A stretch of DNA of 59,867 nt from NCBI GenBank assembly GCA_023957215.1, contig JAMLHH010000019.1:1-59867 (forward strand), given 5' to 3'. Below are positions 8,122-17,360 of this stretch, one piece after another (positions within the stretch are counted from its first letter, which is position 1; every line of letters starts with the position of its first letter). Below the pieces are notes generated by a model that saw only the letters and a list, made by a program, of their open reading frames with translations, did not search any database and was not told the origin of the DNA. The position numbers and the translations under genes are program-made. Source of the DNA: Chitinophagales bacterium. GTDB lineage: Bacteria; Bacteroidota; Bacteroidia; Chitinophagales; JADIYW01.

Positions 8122-10842
8122 TTATTTATTAAATGTTTTGTCGATAATTTCCGTTTGTTCTTCTTTATGGAGAGTAGCAAACCCTGTCGCCGGAGAGGCA
8201 CTTGCCACCCGAGAAATCAGATTCCATTTGACATCTGGTTTTTTATTTTTTATAAACCACCAAGCACCCATATTTTCAGGTTCTTCCTGTACCCAATAAA
8301 TTTTTGCTTTTGAATATTTTTTAAGAATGGCTTCAAATTGTTTATTTGCAAACGGATAGAGTTGTTCAATTCTTACTAAAGCTACATCTTCACGTTTATT
8401 TTCAAGTTTATAGTCTAATAAGTCATAGAAAATTTTCCCCGAGCAAAAAATCAAACGTTTCACTTGTGTAGCCGATGCTATCAATTCATCATCAATAATT
8501 TCTTGAAACTTACCTTCATATAGCTCTGAGATATCAGAGAAACAATCATGATGTCTCAACAATGATTTTGGTGACATATTTACAAGCGGTTTTCTAAACT
8601 CCCAAGTAAGCTGTCTTCTAATAGCATGAAAAAAGTTAGCAGGAGTAGTAATATTGGTAACGATCATATTCAATTCTGCACACATTTGTAAAAATCTTTC
8701 CAATCTTGCACTGGAGTGTTCCGGTCCGGCTCCTTCGTATCCATGAGGTAATAAAAGAACTATACCCGTATTTTTATTCCATTTCGTTTCACATGAAGAT
8801 ATAAATTGGTCAAACATGATTTGAGCCCCATTGGCAAAGTCGCCAAACTGTGCTTCCCATATTACAAGATTATCCGGGAATCTAAGCGAATATCCAAATT
8901 CAAAACCTAAAACTGCATATTCTGATAGCAGTGAATTAAAGATTCTAAATCTGGCTTGGTTCCCATCCTCAATATGGTCTAATCTATTATAAGATTCACC
9001 GGTCTTTTCATCATAAATAAAAGCATGACGATGGGAAAAAGTACCTCTAATCACATCTTGTCCGCTAAAACGAATATCTTTTTTGTCAAGCAATAGAGTC
9101 CCATAAGCCAACATTTCTCCTGCCGCCCAATCTACCGATTTATCTTGTCGCATGATATCACGTCTTTGTTCCAGCATTTTATTGATTTTTCTCAATGGCG
9201 AAAATCCTTTCGGCAGCTTGGCCAAAGCTTTAATAACTTTCACCAAATTAGCTTTAGAAACACTCGTCTCAGGAGACTCTTCAAAATCTTTCTGAGTAGC
9301 TTCTCTTATTTTTGCCCACTCTACATCGGTCGGTTGAGGTGCATAAGGTTTTGGGGCTGTCTTCGTTTCATCTAAGATGACTTGTAGATTATCCCAATAG
9401 TTTTTTTCCATACTTTTGACCAAATCGGATCCTGCTACTCCCCAATCCATTAATCTTTTATTGTATAAATCACGGACATTTACATGATTTTTGATGAGTT
9501 TATACATTTGAGGTTGGGTATAGTGTGGATCGTCGCCTTCATTGTGACCATGCACTCTATAACACACCATATCGACATAGACATCTTTATTAAATTTCTG
9601 TCTATACTCTGCTGCTAATTCAGCCACAAAAGTAGTCGCTTCCACATCATCACCATTGACATGAAATACCGGACACTGTGTGGTTGTTGCTACGGATGTA
9701 CTGTAATATGAGGAACGAGCCTCTTCAAAATTTGTCGTAAACCCAATCTGATTATTAATGACAAAATGTATAGTTCCACCTACATCATAAGCATCCAAAC
9801 ATGCCATTTGTAAAGTCTCATATTCTACTCCTTGACCTGCAAGCGCGGAGTCACCGTGTATGGCTATCGGTAAAATGAAATTCGGATTTTTCTCCTCAAA
9901 TGAATCCAATTTTGCTCTACACCAGCCTGAAACAACCGGATTCACGGCTTCCAAGTGTGACGGATTGGGCAATAAATTGACATACACTTCATGGTTATCC
10001 ATTGTTGTATATTGACCGCTGTACCCTTTGTGATATTTCACGTCACCTGTTCCCATAGACATATCGTCTGGTGATTGCCCCTCAAATTCCTCAAAGACTT
10101 CTTCATAGGTTTTACCCACAATATTGACCAAAACATTCAGACGACCTCTATGCGCCATACCTATTGAGACTTCTTTACAGCCGAGATTAGCGGCCACATT
10201 TATCATAGAATCTAAAGCGGGAATCGTAGATTCTCCTCCTTCAAGTGAAAAACGTTTTTGTCCGAGAAATTTCGTGCCGAGAAACTTTTCAAAAATAGCA
10301 GAATCGTTTAATTTATTGAGGATGCGCTTTTTCTTTTCGATAGGATGTTCATAATCCAAGTATCCATGTTCTATTTTTTGCCTCAGCCATTGTCTTTCTT
10401 CAAAATTATCAATATAGTTGTATTCCCAACCGATGGTACGTGTATATACCTTTTGCAATCGTTCAAGGATATCCCTGAGCTTTGCTTTACCAAGTCCGAG
10501 CTCCCGACCGGCATAAAACTCTGTATCCATATCCTCCTCGCCTAAATTGTGCAGACTTAAATCTAAATCAGCATGTCTGTCTTTTCTTGGGCGAATCGGA
10601 TTGGTATTTGAAACCAAGTGTCCTTTGTTTCTATAGGCATAAATTAATTTCATTACCTGAAATTCTCTTGGGTCTAAAGTCTCGCCTGCCTGAACCCCTC
10701 CTCCACTTTTGACACCTAAGTCAAATCCTTCAAAAAATCTTTTCCATTCCTGATCGACACTGTCGGGGTCATTCTGATAGCCCTTATATAGCTTATCAAT
10801 ATAAGAGGGATGAGCATTCATTAAAAATGATAAGTCCTGCAT
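8122..10842 (-). CDS. odhA: 2-oxoglutarate dehydrogenase E1 component
   Basis: A 906-residue thiamine-diphosphate enzyme that decarboxylates 2-oxoglutarate in the TCA cycle. The N-terminus has the E2-contact segment FLMNAHPSYIDKLYKGYQ, followed by FQVMKLIYAYRNKGHLVSNTNP of the E1o family. The TPP/Mg site appears as GDSALAGQG then NNQIGFTT, and the transketolase-type pyrimidine domain as FSGQDVIRGTFSHRHAF and LLPHGYEGAGPEHSSARLERFLQ. Length and motif order match SucA/OdhA. It is the first gene of the odhA-odhB operon and diverges from rpsT. Confidence 0.97.
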   Translation of the reverse strand: MQDLSFLMNAHPSYIDKLYKGYQNDPDSVDQEWKRFFEGFDLGVKSGGGVQAGETLDPREFQVMKLIYAYRNKGHLVSNTNPIRPRKDRHADLDLSLHNLGEEDMDTEFYAGRELGLGKAKLRDILERLQKVYTRTIGWEYNYIDNFEERQWLRQKIEHGYLDYEHPIEKKKRILNKLNDSAIFEKFLGTKFLGQKRFSLEGGESTIPALDSMINVAANLGCKEVSIGMAHRGRLNVLVNIVGKTYEEVFEEFEGQSPDDMSMGTGDVKYHKGYSGQYTTMDNHEVYVNLLPNPSHLEAVNPVVSGWCRAKLDSFEEKNPNFILPIAIHGDSALAGQGVEYETLQMACLDAYDVGGTIHFVINNQIGFTTNFEEARSSYYSTSVATTTQCPVFHVNGDDVEATTFVAELAAEYRQKFNKDVYVDMVCYRVHGHNEGDDPHYTQPQMYKLIKNHVNVRDLYNKRLMDWGVAGSDLVKSMEKNYWDNLQVILDETKTAPKPYAPQPTDVEWAKIREATQKDFEESPETSVSKANLVKVIKALAKLPKGFSPLRKINKMLEQRRDIMRQDKSVDWAAGEMLAYGTLLLDKKDIRFSGQDVIRGTFSHRHAFIYDEKTGESYNRLDHIEDGNQARFRIFNSLLSEYAVLGFEFGYSLRFPDNLVIWEAQFGDFANGAQIMFDQFISSCETKWNKNTGIVLLLPHGYEGAGPEHSSARLERFLQMCAELNMIVTNITTPANFFHAIRRQLTWEFRKPLVNMSPKSLLRHHDCFSDISELYEGKFQEIIDDELIASATQVKRLIFCSGKIFYDLLDYKLENKREDVALVRIEQLYPFANKQFEAILKKYSKAKIYWVQEEPENMGAWWFIKNKKPDVKWNLISRVASASPATGFATLHKEEQTEIIDKTFNK

Positions 10843-10879
10843 AAATTTTAATTATATATAGATTAAATATTTGCTTATT

Positions 10880-10887
10880 CAAAACTA
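10880..10887 (-). promoter_or_regulatory. odhAB promoter minus-7 box
   Basis: Minus-strand TAGTTTTG matches TAnnTTTG, about 38 bases before the odhA ATG. No convincing minus-33 TTG was found at the usual spacing. Confidence 0.5.
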
Positions 10888-10966
10888 TGATATTAAACCG
10901 TAAATAGGTAAGAATTGTTTAATAAAAGCAACTGTATGATTTTTTTTTATTTTTAAAAATAAATTA

Positions 10967-10974
10967 TACCTTTG
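10967..10974 (+). promoter_or_regulatory. rpsT promoter minus-7 box
   Basis: TACCTTTG matches the Bacteroidota minus-7 consensus, 21 bases before the rpsT ATG. It is preceded by a long T/A tract (10941-10960) occupying the minus-33 and upstream positions, which may act as an UP-like element. Confidence 0.6.
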
Positions 10975-10995
10975 CAACTCAAATCATAAATAGAA

Positions 10996-11247
10996 ATGGC
11001 AAATCATAAATCTGCTAAGAAGAGAATTAGACAATCAGCTAAAAAAAGATTAGAAAATAGATATTATGGTAAAACTACCAGAAATGCTATTCGTAAACTT
11101 CAAACCCTAACCGACAAAAAAGAGGCTGAAGCTTTCTTACCTGAAGTCGTAAGTATGATAGACAAGTTGGCTAAAAGAAATCAAATACACAAAAACAAAG
11201 CTGCAAATCTGAAATCTTCAATTACAAAGCACGTAAATGCGTTATAG
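10996..11247 (+). CDS. rpsT: 30S ribosomal protein S20
   Basis: An 83-residue, very basic protein with the diagnostic S20 opening [18 protein letters not shown] and the C-terminal [17 protein letters not shown]. It binds 16S rRNA at the base of the 30S body. It is transcribed divergently from odhA, with its own promoter and an intrinsic terminator. Confidence 0.97.
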   Translation: MANHKSAKKRIRQSAKKRLENRYYGKTTRNAIRKLQTLTDKKEAEAFLPEVVSMIDKLAKRNQIHKNKAANLKSSITKHVNAL

Positions 11248-11276
11248 TTTGTAAGTTTTTTTGTGGAAAATTTAGA

Positions 11277-11306
11277 AAGGTGCATCTCAATGATGTACCT
11301 TTTTTA
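11277..11306 (+). terminator. rpsT terminator
   Basis: AAGGTGCATC (11277-11286) pairs with GATGTACCTT (11292-11301) across a 5-base loop, followed by a T-run. The radC ATG begins only a few bases after this hairpin. Confidence 0.8.
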
Positions 11307-11311
11307 TTTGT

Positions 11312-12010
11312 ATGACTTATAATACTCAATATTCTGCCATAAAATGTTGGGCAGAAGAAGATAGACCTCGCGAAAAATTAATACTCAATGGAAGACATTA
11401 TTTGACAGATGTAGAATTACTCGCTATCTTAATCGGCTCAGGCACCAAAAATCGCTCTGCATTAGAGTTAGCAAGAGAAATCCTATCCATTACTGATAAC
11501 AATTTAGTTGCTTTAGGAGAAAAGTCATTGAGTGAACTGCAAAATATTAAAGGGATTGGTCAAGCCAAAGCCGTCACGATAGCCGCCGCATTAGAGTTGG
11601 GAAGAAGAAGGCAAAAGCAAAGTGTAATCAACCAGCAAAAAGTAATTTCCGCTAAAACAGCTTACGAATTATTGGCGCCCACAATAGCAGATTTACCACA
11701 TGAAGAGTTTTGGGTCATCCTGCTCAATCGTAGAAATATACTTCTCAAGCATAAAAAAATTACCCAAGGTGGATACTCAGGAACTATCGTAGATATCAGA
11801 CAGATTTTCAATTGGGCAATTTCTGAAAAGGCCGCTTCTATGATACTTGCCCATAATCATCCATCGGGAACTCTTTCCCCAAGTGAAGCAGATACAACGA
11901 TAACAAACAGAATTTGTCAGGCAGGTAATTTATTAGATATTAAAGTCATTGATCACATCATTGTCACAAACAGAGGATATTACAGTTTTTCAGAGAAAGG
12001 GCAACTGTAG
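11312..12010 (+). CDS. radC: RadC family protein (JAB1/MPN metalloprotease-like fold)
   Basis: A 232-residue protein. The N-terminal UPF0758/HhH-like part begins CWAEEDRPREKL and contains DVELLAILIGSGTKNRSALELA and a helix-hairpin-helix-like LQNIKGIGQAKA. The C-terminal JAMM domain has the zinc signature HNHPSGTLSPSEADTTIT with an upstream Glu in HEEFWVILLNRR. The historical role in DNA repair is disputed and the biochemical activity is not settled. The ATG at 11312 fits the normal family N-terminus. It lies right after the rpsT terminator, so expression may depend on read-through or a leaderless start. It converges on udk with a one-base gap. Confidence 0.93.
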   Translation: MTYNTQYSAIKCWAEEDRPREKLILNGRHYLTDVELLAILIGSGTKNRSALELAREILSITDNNLVALGEKSLSELQNIKGIGQAKAVTIAAALELGRRRQKQSVINQQKVISAKTAYELLAPTIADLPHEEFWVILLNRRNILLKHKKITQGGYSGTIVDIRQIFNWAISEKAASMILAHNHPSGTLSPSEADTTITNRICQAGNLLDIKVIDHIIVTNRGYYSFSEKGQL

Positions 12011-12011
12011 T

Positions 12012-12647
12012 TTATTTCAATTGTTTGTTGATTTTATTTTCTAAAAAAGGCATGACCATTTTAATAGCCCCGTCTAAATTTTCATTGTTATTAATAATGA
12101 TGTCAGCTTGAAACTTTGTCGGTTCTATATACTTTTTAAATGTAGGAAAAACATGCTTCTCATAACGATACAGCACATCTTCCAAAGGATAGTTTCTTTC
12201 TTCAGCATCTCTTTTGATGCGTCGTATTAGTTTAAGATGCTCATGTGCATCCAAATATATTCTCAAATCCAAAAGCTTGACGATTTCTTCAAAATAAAGA
12301 ACATAAATACCTTCTACAATAATAATCGATGCAGGTCTGTAAACAACCTCTCTTGCTGAAGCCAATGGATTATTAAAAGTATATTCCATCAGTCTTACGA
12401 CTTCACCGTTCATCAGTTTTTTTACATCCCTTGCAAAATCTTTTCTCTTAAAAGAGGAAGGTAAGTCAAAATGATATTCATTATTTTCATCTTTTTCCTG
12501 TATTTCTCTAGGCTTATAGTAATTGTCCATACTGAGAAAACAAATTTGTTCTTCAGAAAAGATGTCTTTTAATTTATTGATAAAAGTTGTTTTACCAGAC
12601 CCACTTCCGCCGGTCACTCCAATCAAATAGGGCTTTTGCATATCCAA
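12012..12647 (-). CDS. udk: Uridine kinase
   Basis: About 209-211 residues. The P-loop GVTGGSGSGKTT lies at residues 10-21, followed by LSMDNYYKPR, FDLPSSFKR and the PRK/uridine-kinase block PASIIIVEGIYVLYFEEI. It phosphorylates uridine and cytidine in pyrimidine salvage. The longest frame begins at a TTG at 12647, but the ATG at 12641 (MQKPYLIGVTGG) is the more natural start. It is a single-gene unit, convergent with radC. Confidence 0.93.
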   Translation of the reverse strand: MDMQKPYLIGVTGGSGSGKTTFINKLKDIFSEEQICFLSMDNYYKPREIQEKDENNEYHFDLPSSFKRKDFARDVKKLMNGEVVRLMEYTFNNPLASAREVVYRPASIIIVEGIYVLYFEEIVKLLDLRIYLDAHEHLKLIRRIKRDAEERNYPLEDVLYRYEKHVFPTFKKYIEPTKFQADIIINNNENLDGAIKMVMPFLENKINKQLK

Positions 12648-12724
12648 AAATATATAAATGTCTTATAAAAAGATAAGATATTCGTTATTCTTGATTTCAA
12701 TATGGCAATAGTGTCTAAAATAGA

Positions 12725-12755
12725 TTGGCAATAGGTGATACATTCCTTACTTTTG
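12725..12755 (+). promoter_or_regulatory. folD promoter, Bacteroidota type
   Basis: TTGG (12725-12728) and TACTTTTG (12748-12755) are separated by 19 bases, the expected spacing for the minus-33 and minus-7 elements. The ATG follows about 14 bases later, so the leader is very short. Confidence 0.75.
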
Positions 12756-12769
12756 TAAAAAAATAGGCT

Positions 12770-13651
12770 ATGCAGATAATAGACGGCAAAGGACTTTCTC
12801 AAACCATAAAAAATGAGATTGCATTAAAAGTCAAAGAGATTAAAAATAAGGGACAGAAGACACCTCATTTGGCTGCTGTTTTGGTAGGAAACGATGGTGC
12901 AAGTGAAACTTATGTAGCTAATAAAGTCAAATCTTGCCACGAAGTTGGCTTTAAGTCAAGTCTTATTCGTTTAGGTGCCGATATTACCGAACAAGAGTTG
13001 TTAGCTGAAATCAATATTTTAAACAATGATGATGAAATAGATGGATTTATTGTGCAATTGCCGTTGCCGAAGCATATCAACGAACAAAGAATTGTACAGA
13101 CCATCAATCCAGAAAAAGATGTGGATGGCTTTCATCCGGTAAATGTCGGCAAAATGGTAAAAGGACTTCCTACATTCTTACCTGCGACACCTTTTGGAAT
13201 TATGACAATGCTTGAACGTTATAAGATTGAAACTCAAGGTAAACATTGTGTAGTAATAGGTAGAAGCGATATTGTAGGTACGCCAATGAGTATTTTAATG
13301 TCGAGGAAAAACAATCCAGGAAACTGCACTGTAACTCTTTGTCATAGTGCCACAAAAGATTTAAAAAAGGAAACATTAAGAGCAGATATTATTATTGCGG
13401 CTTTAGGGTATCCCGAATTTTTAACTGCCGATATGGTAAAAAACGATGTCGTCATTATTGATGTAGGTATCTCACGTGTAAAAGATGAAACTAAAAAATC
13501 GGGTTATACATTAAAAGGTGATGTAAAATTTGACGAAGTGTCAAAAAAAGCAAGTTTTATTACACCGGTACCGGGTGGAGTCGGACCTATGACAGTCGTT
13601 TCTCTATTACAAAATACACTATTGGCACACGCAAACAAAAAAATTATATAG
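12770..13651 (+). CDS. folD: Bifunctional methylene-THF dehydrogenase / methenyl-THF cyclohydrolase
   Basis: A 293-residue one-carbon metabolism enzyme. The catalytic Tyr48-x3-Lys52 lies in [13 protein letters not shown]. Family signatures follow: [25 protein letters not shown], the NADP-binding [14 protein letters not shown], and the closing [19 protein letters not shown]. It interconverts 5,10-methylene-THF and 10-formyl-THF for purine and formyl-Met synthesis. It sits alone with its own promoter. Confidence 0.97.
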   Translation: MQIIDGKGLSQTIKNEIALKVKEIKNKGQKTPHLAAVLVGNDGASETYVANKVKSCHEVGFKSSLIRLGADITEQELLAEINILNNDDEIDGFIVQLPLPKHINEQRIVQTINPEKDVDGFHPVNVGKMVKGLPTFLPATPFGIMTMLERYKIETQGKHCVVIGRSDIVGTPMSILMSRKNNPGNCTVTLCHSATKDLKKETLRADIIIAALGYPEFLTADMVKNDVVIIDVGISRVKDETKKSGYTLKGDVKFDEVSKKASFITPVPGGVGPMTVVSLLQNTLLAHANKKII

Positions 13652-13720
13652 CTGTTACTTACAATAAGATAGTAACCATTCAAAACCGGTGATTCTTGCT
13701 GTATTAAATTTTTATATAAA

Positions 13721-14863
13721 GTGAATATTGGAATAGTATGTTATCCGACATTTGGAGGAAGTGGAGTTATTGCTACCGAGCTTGGTAAAGGTTTGGCAAA
13801 TCATGGACATTCTGTACATTTTATTACATATAGGCAACCTGCTCGACTTGAATCTTTTCATGAAAACATCTATTATCACGAAGTCAGGTTAAATGACTAT
13901 CCTTTATTTGAGCATCCGCCTTATGATACAGCACTTACCAGCAAGATTGTAGATGTCTGTTTACACGAGCATTTAGATATTTTACACGTCCACTATGCGA
14001 TACCACATGCTTCTACTGCGTATTTTGCCAAACAAATATTAAAATCTCATGATATTCAATTGCCGGTGGTAACCACCTTACACGGCACCGATATTACCTT
14101 GGTCGGGAAAGACCCTGTATATGAGCCGGTAGTAACATTTTCTATCAATAATAGCGATGGAGTAACAGCAGTATCCGAAAGTTTAAAAAGAGATACTTAT
14201 GAACACTTTGACATTGTGAAAGATATTGAAGTCATTCCCAATTTTGTAGATTTTAATCGTTTTGTAAAAACAAATAAAGAGCATTTTAAGAAGGCAATTG
14301 CCCCTAATGGAGAACGAATTTTAGTTCATATCTCAAATTTTAGAAAAGTAAAAAGAGTGCAAGATGTGATAAAAATGTTTTGCATTATCTCAAAAGAAAT
14401 ACCATCCAAATTATTAATGATAGGAGACGGACCGGAAAGAGTCATGGCTGAAAATATGGTAAGAAATATATGTCATTCCGACGTCAGATTCTTAGGTAAG
14501 CAAGAAGCAGTAGAGGAAGTATTATCAATAGCAGATTTATTCATTTTACCATCTGAAAGTGAAAGTTTCGGATTAGCAGCATTAGAAGCAATGGCATGTG
14601 AAGTTCCTGTATTATCTTCCAATGCAGGCGGCATACCCGAAGTCAATATCGATGGTGTGACCGGTTTTACGGTAAATGTAGGAGATATTGATGCTTACGT
14701 GAAGAAAGCTTTTATATTATTAAACGATAATCATCTATTGCAAAGGTTTAAAAAACAGGCCTTTGAAGAAGCCGAGAAATATGACCTTAACAAAATACTT
14801 CCGCTATACGAAAAGTTCTATCAGAAAATAATAGAAGAATCAAAGACAAAGGTAACTGACTGA
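13721..14863 (+). CDS. bshA: N-acetyl-alpha-D-glucosaminyl L-malate synthase (bacillithiol synthesis)
   Basis: A 380-residue GT-B glycosyltransferase of family GT4. The opening NIGIVCYPTFGGSGVIATELGKGLANHGH and YPLFEHPPYDTALTSK are characteristic of BshA. The C-terminal half has the GT4 nucleotide-sugar site GDGPERV and the EX7E motif ESESFGLAALEAM. BshA couples UDP-GlcNAc to L-malate, the first step of bacillithiol synthesis, which Bacteroidota share with Bacillota. The start is a GTG at 13721. No other bsh gene is in the window. Confidence 0.93.
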   Translation: MNIGIVCYPTFGGSGVIATELGKGLANHGHSVHFITYRQPARLESFHENIYYHEVRLNDYPLFEHPPYDTALTSKIVDVCLHEHLDILHVHYAIPHASTAYFAKQILKSHDIQLPVVTTLHGTDITLVGKDPVYEPVVTFSINNSDGVTAVSESLKRDTYEHFDIVKDIEVIPNFVDFNRFVKTNKEHFKKAIAPNGERILVHISNFRKVKRVQDVIKMFCIISKEIPSKLLMIGDGPERVMAENMVRNICHSDVRFLGKQEAVEEVLSIADLFILPSESESFGLAALEAMACEVPVLSSNAGGIPEVNIDGVTGFTVNVGDIDAYVKKAFILLNDNHLLQRFKKQAFEEAEKYDLNKILPLYEKFYQKIIEESKTKVTD

Positions 14864-14890
14864 CGAAATCTTGAAGGATTAGAAAAAGAT

Positions 14891-15607
14891 TTAAGAGCCA
14901 TACTCACGGATATAACCCGCAAGTAATTTTTGAACATCATTGATTAATGCATCTGTTGATTGGGCAGAAGTTCCGTCATAATAACCTCTAATTCTCTTCT
15001 CTCTGTCAATAATCATCAATTTTTCAGAATGAATAAAGTCGTTTTCTCCACCGTCGCCCTCTGTGGCAGTCACCATAAAACCCTTACGAGCTAAATCATA
15101 AATAGACACTTTATCGCCGGTCAGAAGATTCCACATTTTAGAATTGACATCATTTTCATAAGCATACTCCAAAAGCTTTTGAGGATTATCAACTCCGGGG
15201 TCAACAGAAATAGAAAGAATACGTACTTTATCCTTATCCTTTTCGGAGAAACGCTCTTGAATGGCATGAAGATTTTTTGTCATATCAATACAAATAGAAG
15301 GACATGAAGTGTAAAAGAAATCTACAATGGTGACATAACCACTCAGGTTTTTATTGGTAATAGTATCACCTAATTGATTTACCAACTGAAATCTCGGAAT
15401 AGTATGATAAATAGTATCAATCTTTATCTTCCCATTTCTACTTTCCGCAACTTCTATAGGCTTCTTTTCACCATAAATAGGCAACAAAGAATCCACCCGT
15501 ATATCAGGATGATCAAGTTTAACAAAAATAAATAAGAATAATAATGGTACGACTGCTATAATGATAACAGCTAAATAAAAACCAAGCTTCCTTTTCTTTT
15601 TATCCAC
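14891..15607 (-). CDS. SCO1/SenC family copper chaperone
   Basis: A 238-residue thioredoxin-fold protein with one N-terminal membrane anchor (about residues 9-29). The copper site is visible as FFYTSCPSICIDMT (CxxxC) plus a downstream His in DFIHSEKLMIID. SCO proteins deliver copper to the CuA centre of cytochrome oxidase subunit II. It is the last gene of the respiratory operon, 3 bp after coxD, which supports that role. It converges on bshA with only 27 bp between them and no clear terminator. Confidence 0.93.
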   Translation of the reverse strand: MDKKKRKLGFYLAVIIIAVVPLLFLFIFVKLDHPDIRVDSLLPIYGEKKPIEVAESRNGKIKIDTIYHTIPRFQLVNQLGDTITNKNLSGYVTIVDFFYTSCPSICIDMTKNLHAIQERFSEKDKDKVRILSISVDPGVDNPQKLLEYAYENDVNSKMWNLLTGDKVSIYDLARKGFMVTATEGDGGENDFIHSEKLMIIDREKRIRGYYDGTSAQSTDALINDVQKLLAGYIREYGS

Positions 15608-15610
15608 AGA

Positions 15611-15931
15611 TTAATGCAATAAAGAAAATGCAAATTTACCTTCAACCAACATGACAACAATTAGCCAAGTCAAGAAGACCAAAGGCAAACCAAGAGTGAT
15701 TATAAGCGTTCTCTTCTCATACTGCAAGTGCATAAATTCTGCGATAATATAAAATGCTTTTAATAACGTAGCCAAAGTCATAAACACATTGATGACTAAC
15801 TTAGGATGCTCGTAAAAAAAGAAAAAATGAGACAATGCCAAAGAAACTTCAAAAACTGTAACAATTCCAATAATAATTGTCGCTCTCCAAACCGCTTTTA
15901 CTTGACTTCTATATTGTGCTTCTGCTTCCAT
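15611..15931 (-). CDS. coxD: Cytochrome c oxidase subunit IV
   Basis: A 106-residue protein with three hydrophobic segments (ATIIIGIVTVFEVSLALSHF, FMTLATLLKAFYIIAEFM, LGLPLVFLTWLIVVMLVEG), as in prokaryotic COX4 proteins. The motif LKAFYIIAEFMHLQYEKR is typical of the family. It likely stabilises the oxidase. Its position between subunit III and the SCO chaperone supports the assignment. Confidence 0.88.
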   Translation of the reverse strand: MEAEAQYRSQVKAVWRATIIIGIVTVFEVSLALSHFFFFYEHPKLVINVFMTLATLLKAFYIIAEFMHLQYEKRTLIITLGLPLVFLTWLIVVMLVEGKFAFSLLH

Positions 15932-15966
15932 ACTATATATTTTGAATAATTAATTTTGAAAAAAGA

Positions 15967-16731
15967 CTATATAAGGTAGAAGAATAAAAATACAAATACC
16001 CAAACAAGATCGACAAAGTGCCAGTAAAGTCCAAACTTCTCCACCATTTCGTAATGACCTCTTTTATGATATGTCCCTAATAGAGTCTGAATAAGTGCCA
16101 CAGTATTTAAAATCACACCTATTGTAACGTGAAGACCGTGGAAACCGGTAATACCGAAGAAACTACCGGCAAACATTGAAGGGCCGGGAGAAGCCGGATG
16201 GTTAGCTATTTCTGCGGCCGCAAGCTTCAAGGTCTGTCCATCAGCACCTGCATAGTAAACATTATAAAAAGGTCTCATTCCACTATGTATCAAGTGAGAC
16301 CATTCCCATGCTTGGCAACCCAAGAAAGCAAGTCCACCAATAATACCCCATATTAACCATATAGCCACACCTTTTCTATTCATGCGATGACCTTCTTGTA
16401 CAGCACGTACAATGAAGACAGAACTTAGAATAAGTATTGTAGTCATGATAGTTACAAAACCCAATGGTACATCTTTTCCATGCAAAAAAGGCATACTATT
16501 AAAAACCAAGTTAGGATCCGGCCACCACTCACTTTTTACACGTATCGCACCATAACCCAATAGTAAACCTGTGAATGTAAATGCATCTGAAAGCAAAAAC
16601 AGCCACATCATGCTTTTACCAAAACTCGCACCTAAAAAGCTATGTTCACCTCCCTCTTCATTATTCGTGTCGGGCAATGAAAAATGTTGAGCCACTTGCT
16701 CTTGTTCCTGTTCTATAATCTCCTCAGCCAT
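15967..16731 (-). CDS. coxC: Cytochrome c oxidase subunit III
   Basis: A 254-residue integral membrane protein of the heme-copper oxidase subunit III family. A soluble acidic N-terminus (about 35 residues) precedes the membrane segments. Family signatures include WEWSHLIHSG, GITGFHGLHVTIGVILN and the closing YWHFVDLVWVFVFLFFYL. It is 18 bp downstream of a second, shorter subunit III-like gene; tandem subunit III genes are usual in Bacteroidota oxidase operons. Confidence 0.93.
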   Translation of the reverse strand: MAEEIIEQEQEQVAQHFSLPDTNNEEGGEHSFLGASFGKSMMWLFLLSDAFTFTGLLLGYGAIRVKSEWWPDPNLVFNSMPFLHGKDVPLGFVTIMTTILILSSVFIVRAVQEGHRMNRKGVAIWLIWGIIGGLAFLGCQAWEWSHLIHSGMRPFYNVYYAGADGQTLKLAAAEIANHPASPGPSMFAGSFFGITGFHGLHVTIGVILNTVALIQTLLGTYHKRGHYEMVEKFGLYWHFVDLVWVFVFLFFYLI

Positions 16732-16749
16732 TGATAAATTTTTAATGGT

Positions 16750-17355
16750 TTATTTTAAATTTAAATTCAAAAATACAAATAGATAAATCCAAAGGATATC
16801 TAAAAAGTGCCAGTACATAGATAATAAATCAGTACGTACTTTATAGCTTTCATCACTTCCTACACGAATAGTACTTTCTTGTCTTTTTACTTTAAAAAGC
16901 CAAAACGCTCTAAATAAAGCCACAAAAACAAAAACCACACCTACCAATAAATGCACAACATGCAAACCGGTAATCACATAAAAAAATGAGCCGGAAGGAT
17001 TACCGTCCAAATAAATCCCTTTTGCCAAAAGAGCCAACCACCCCTGATATTGAAAATATGAGAATAAAATTCCCAAAATAGCAGTTATGCCCAAACCAAA
17101 AACCGTCATATTTGTATGACCTTTTTTATTGGAAACATGGGCGACATGTAATGTGACACTTGAAAGCAAAATAATAACTGTGCTGGTATAGAATACTTCA
17201 GGCATATTAAAGAGCAACCAAGAACCAGCTCCCTTTCTGACAATATAAGCACTAGTCAAACCAGCAAATGCCATACATATACCTACTAAAGCAAGCCACA
17301 TTGAGAAGCGTTGTGCTTTCTGATTTCTATAAAGTTCTGTTACAGGTATCATCAT
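16750..17355 (-). CDS. Cytochrome c oxidase subunit III-like protein (second copy)
   Basis: A 201-residue paralogue of subunit III with about five membrane segments. It keeps the two signature regions, GLHVVHLLVGVVFVF and MYWHFLDILWIYLFVFL. It lies 5 bp after ctaB and 18 bp before the larger subunit III gene. Whether it replaces helices missing from the other copy or forms a separate subunit cannot be read from sequence. Confidence 0.9.
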   Translation of the reverse strand: MMIPVTELYRNQKAQRFSMWLALVGICMAFAGLTSAYIVRKGAGSWLLFNMPEVFYTSTVIILLSSVTLHVAHVSNKKGHTNMTVFGLGITAILGILFSYFQYQGWLALLAKGIYLDGNPSGSFFYVITGLHVVHLLVGVVFVFVALFRAFWLFKVKRQESTIRVGSDESYKVRTDLLSMYWHFLDILWIYLFVFLNLNLK

Positions 17356-17360
17356 TTTTT

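Noticed and set aside
13653..13676. Hairpin GTTACT/AGTAAC after folD as a terminator
   Set aside because: The stem is only six pairs with a long loop and no T-run.
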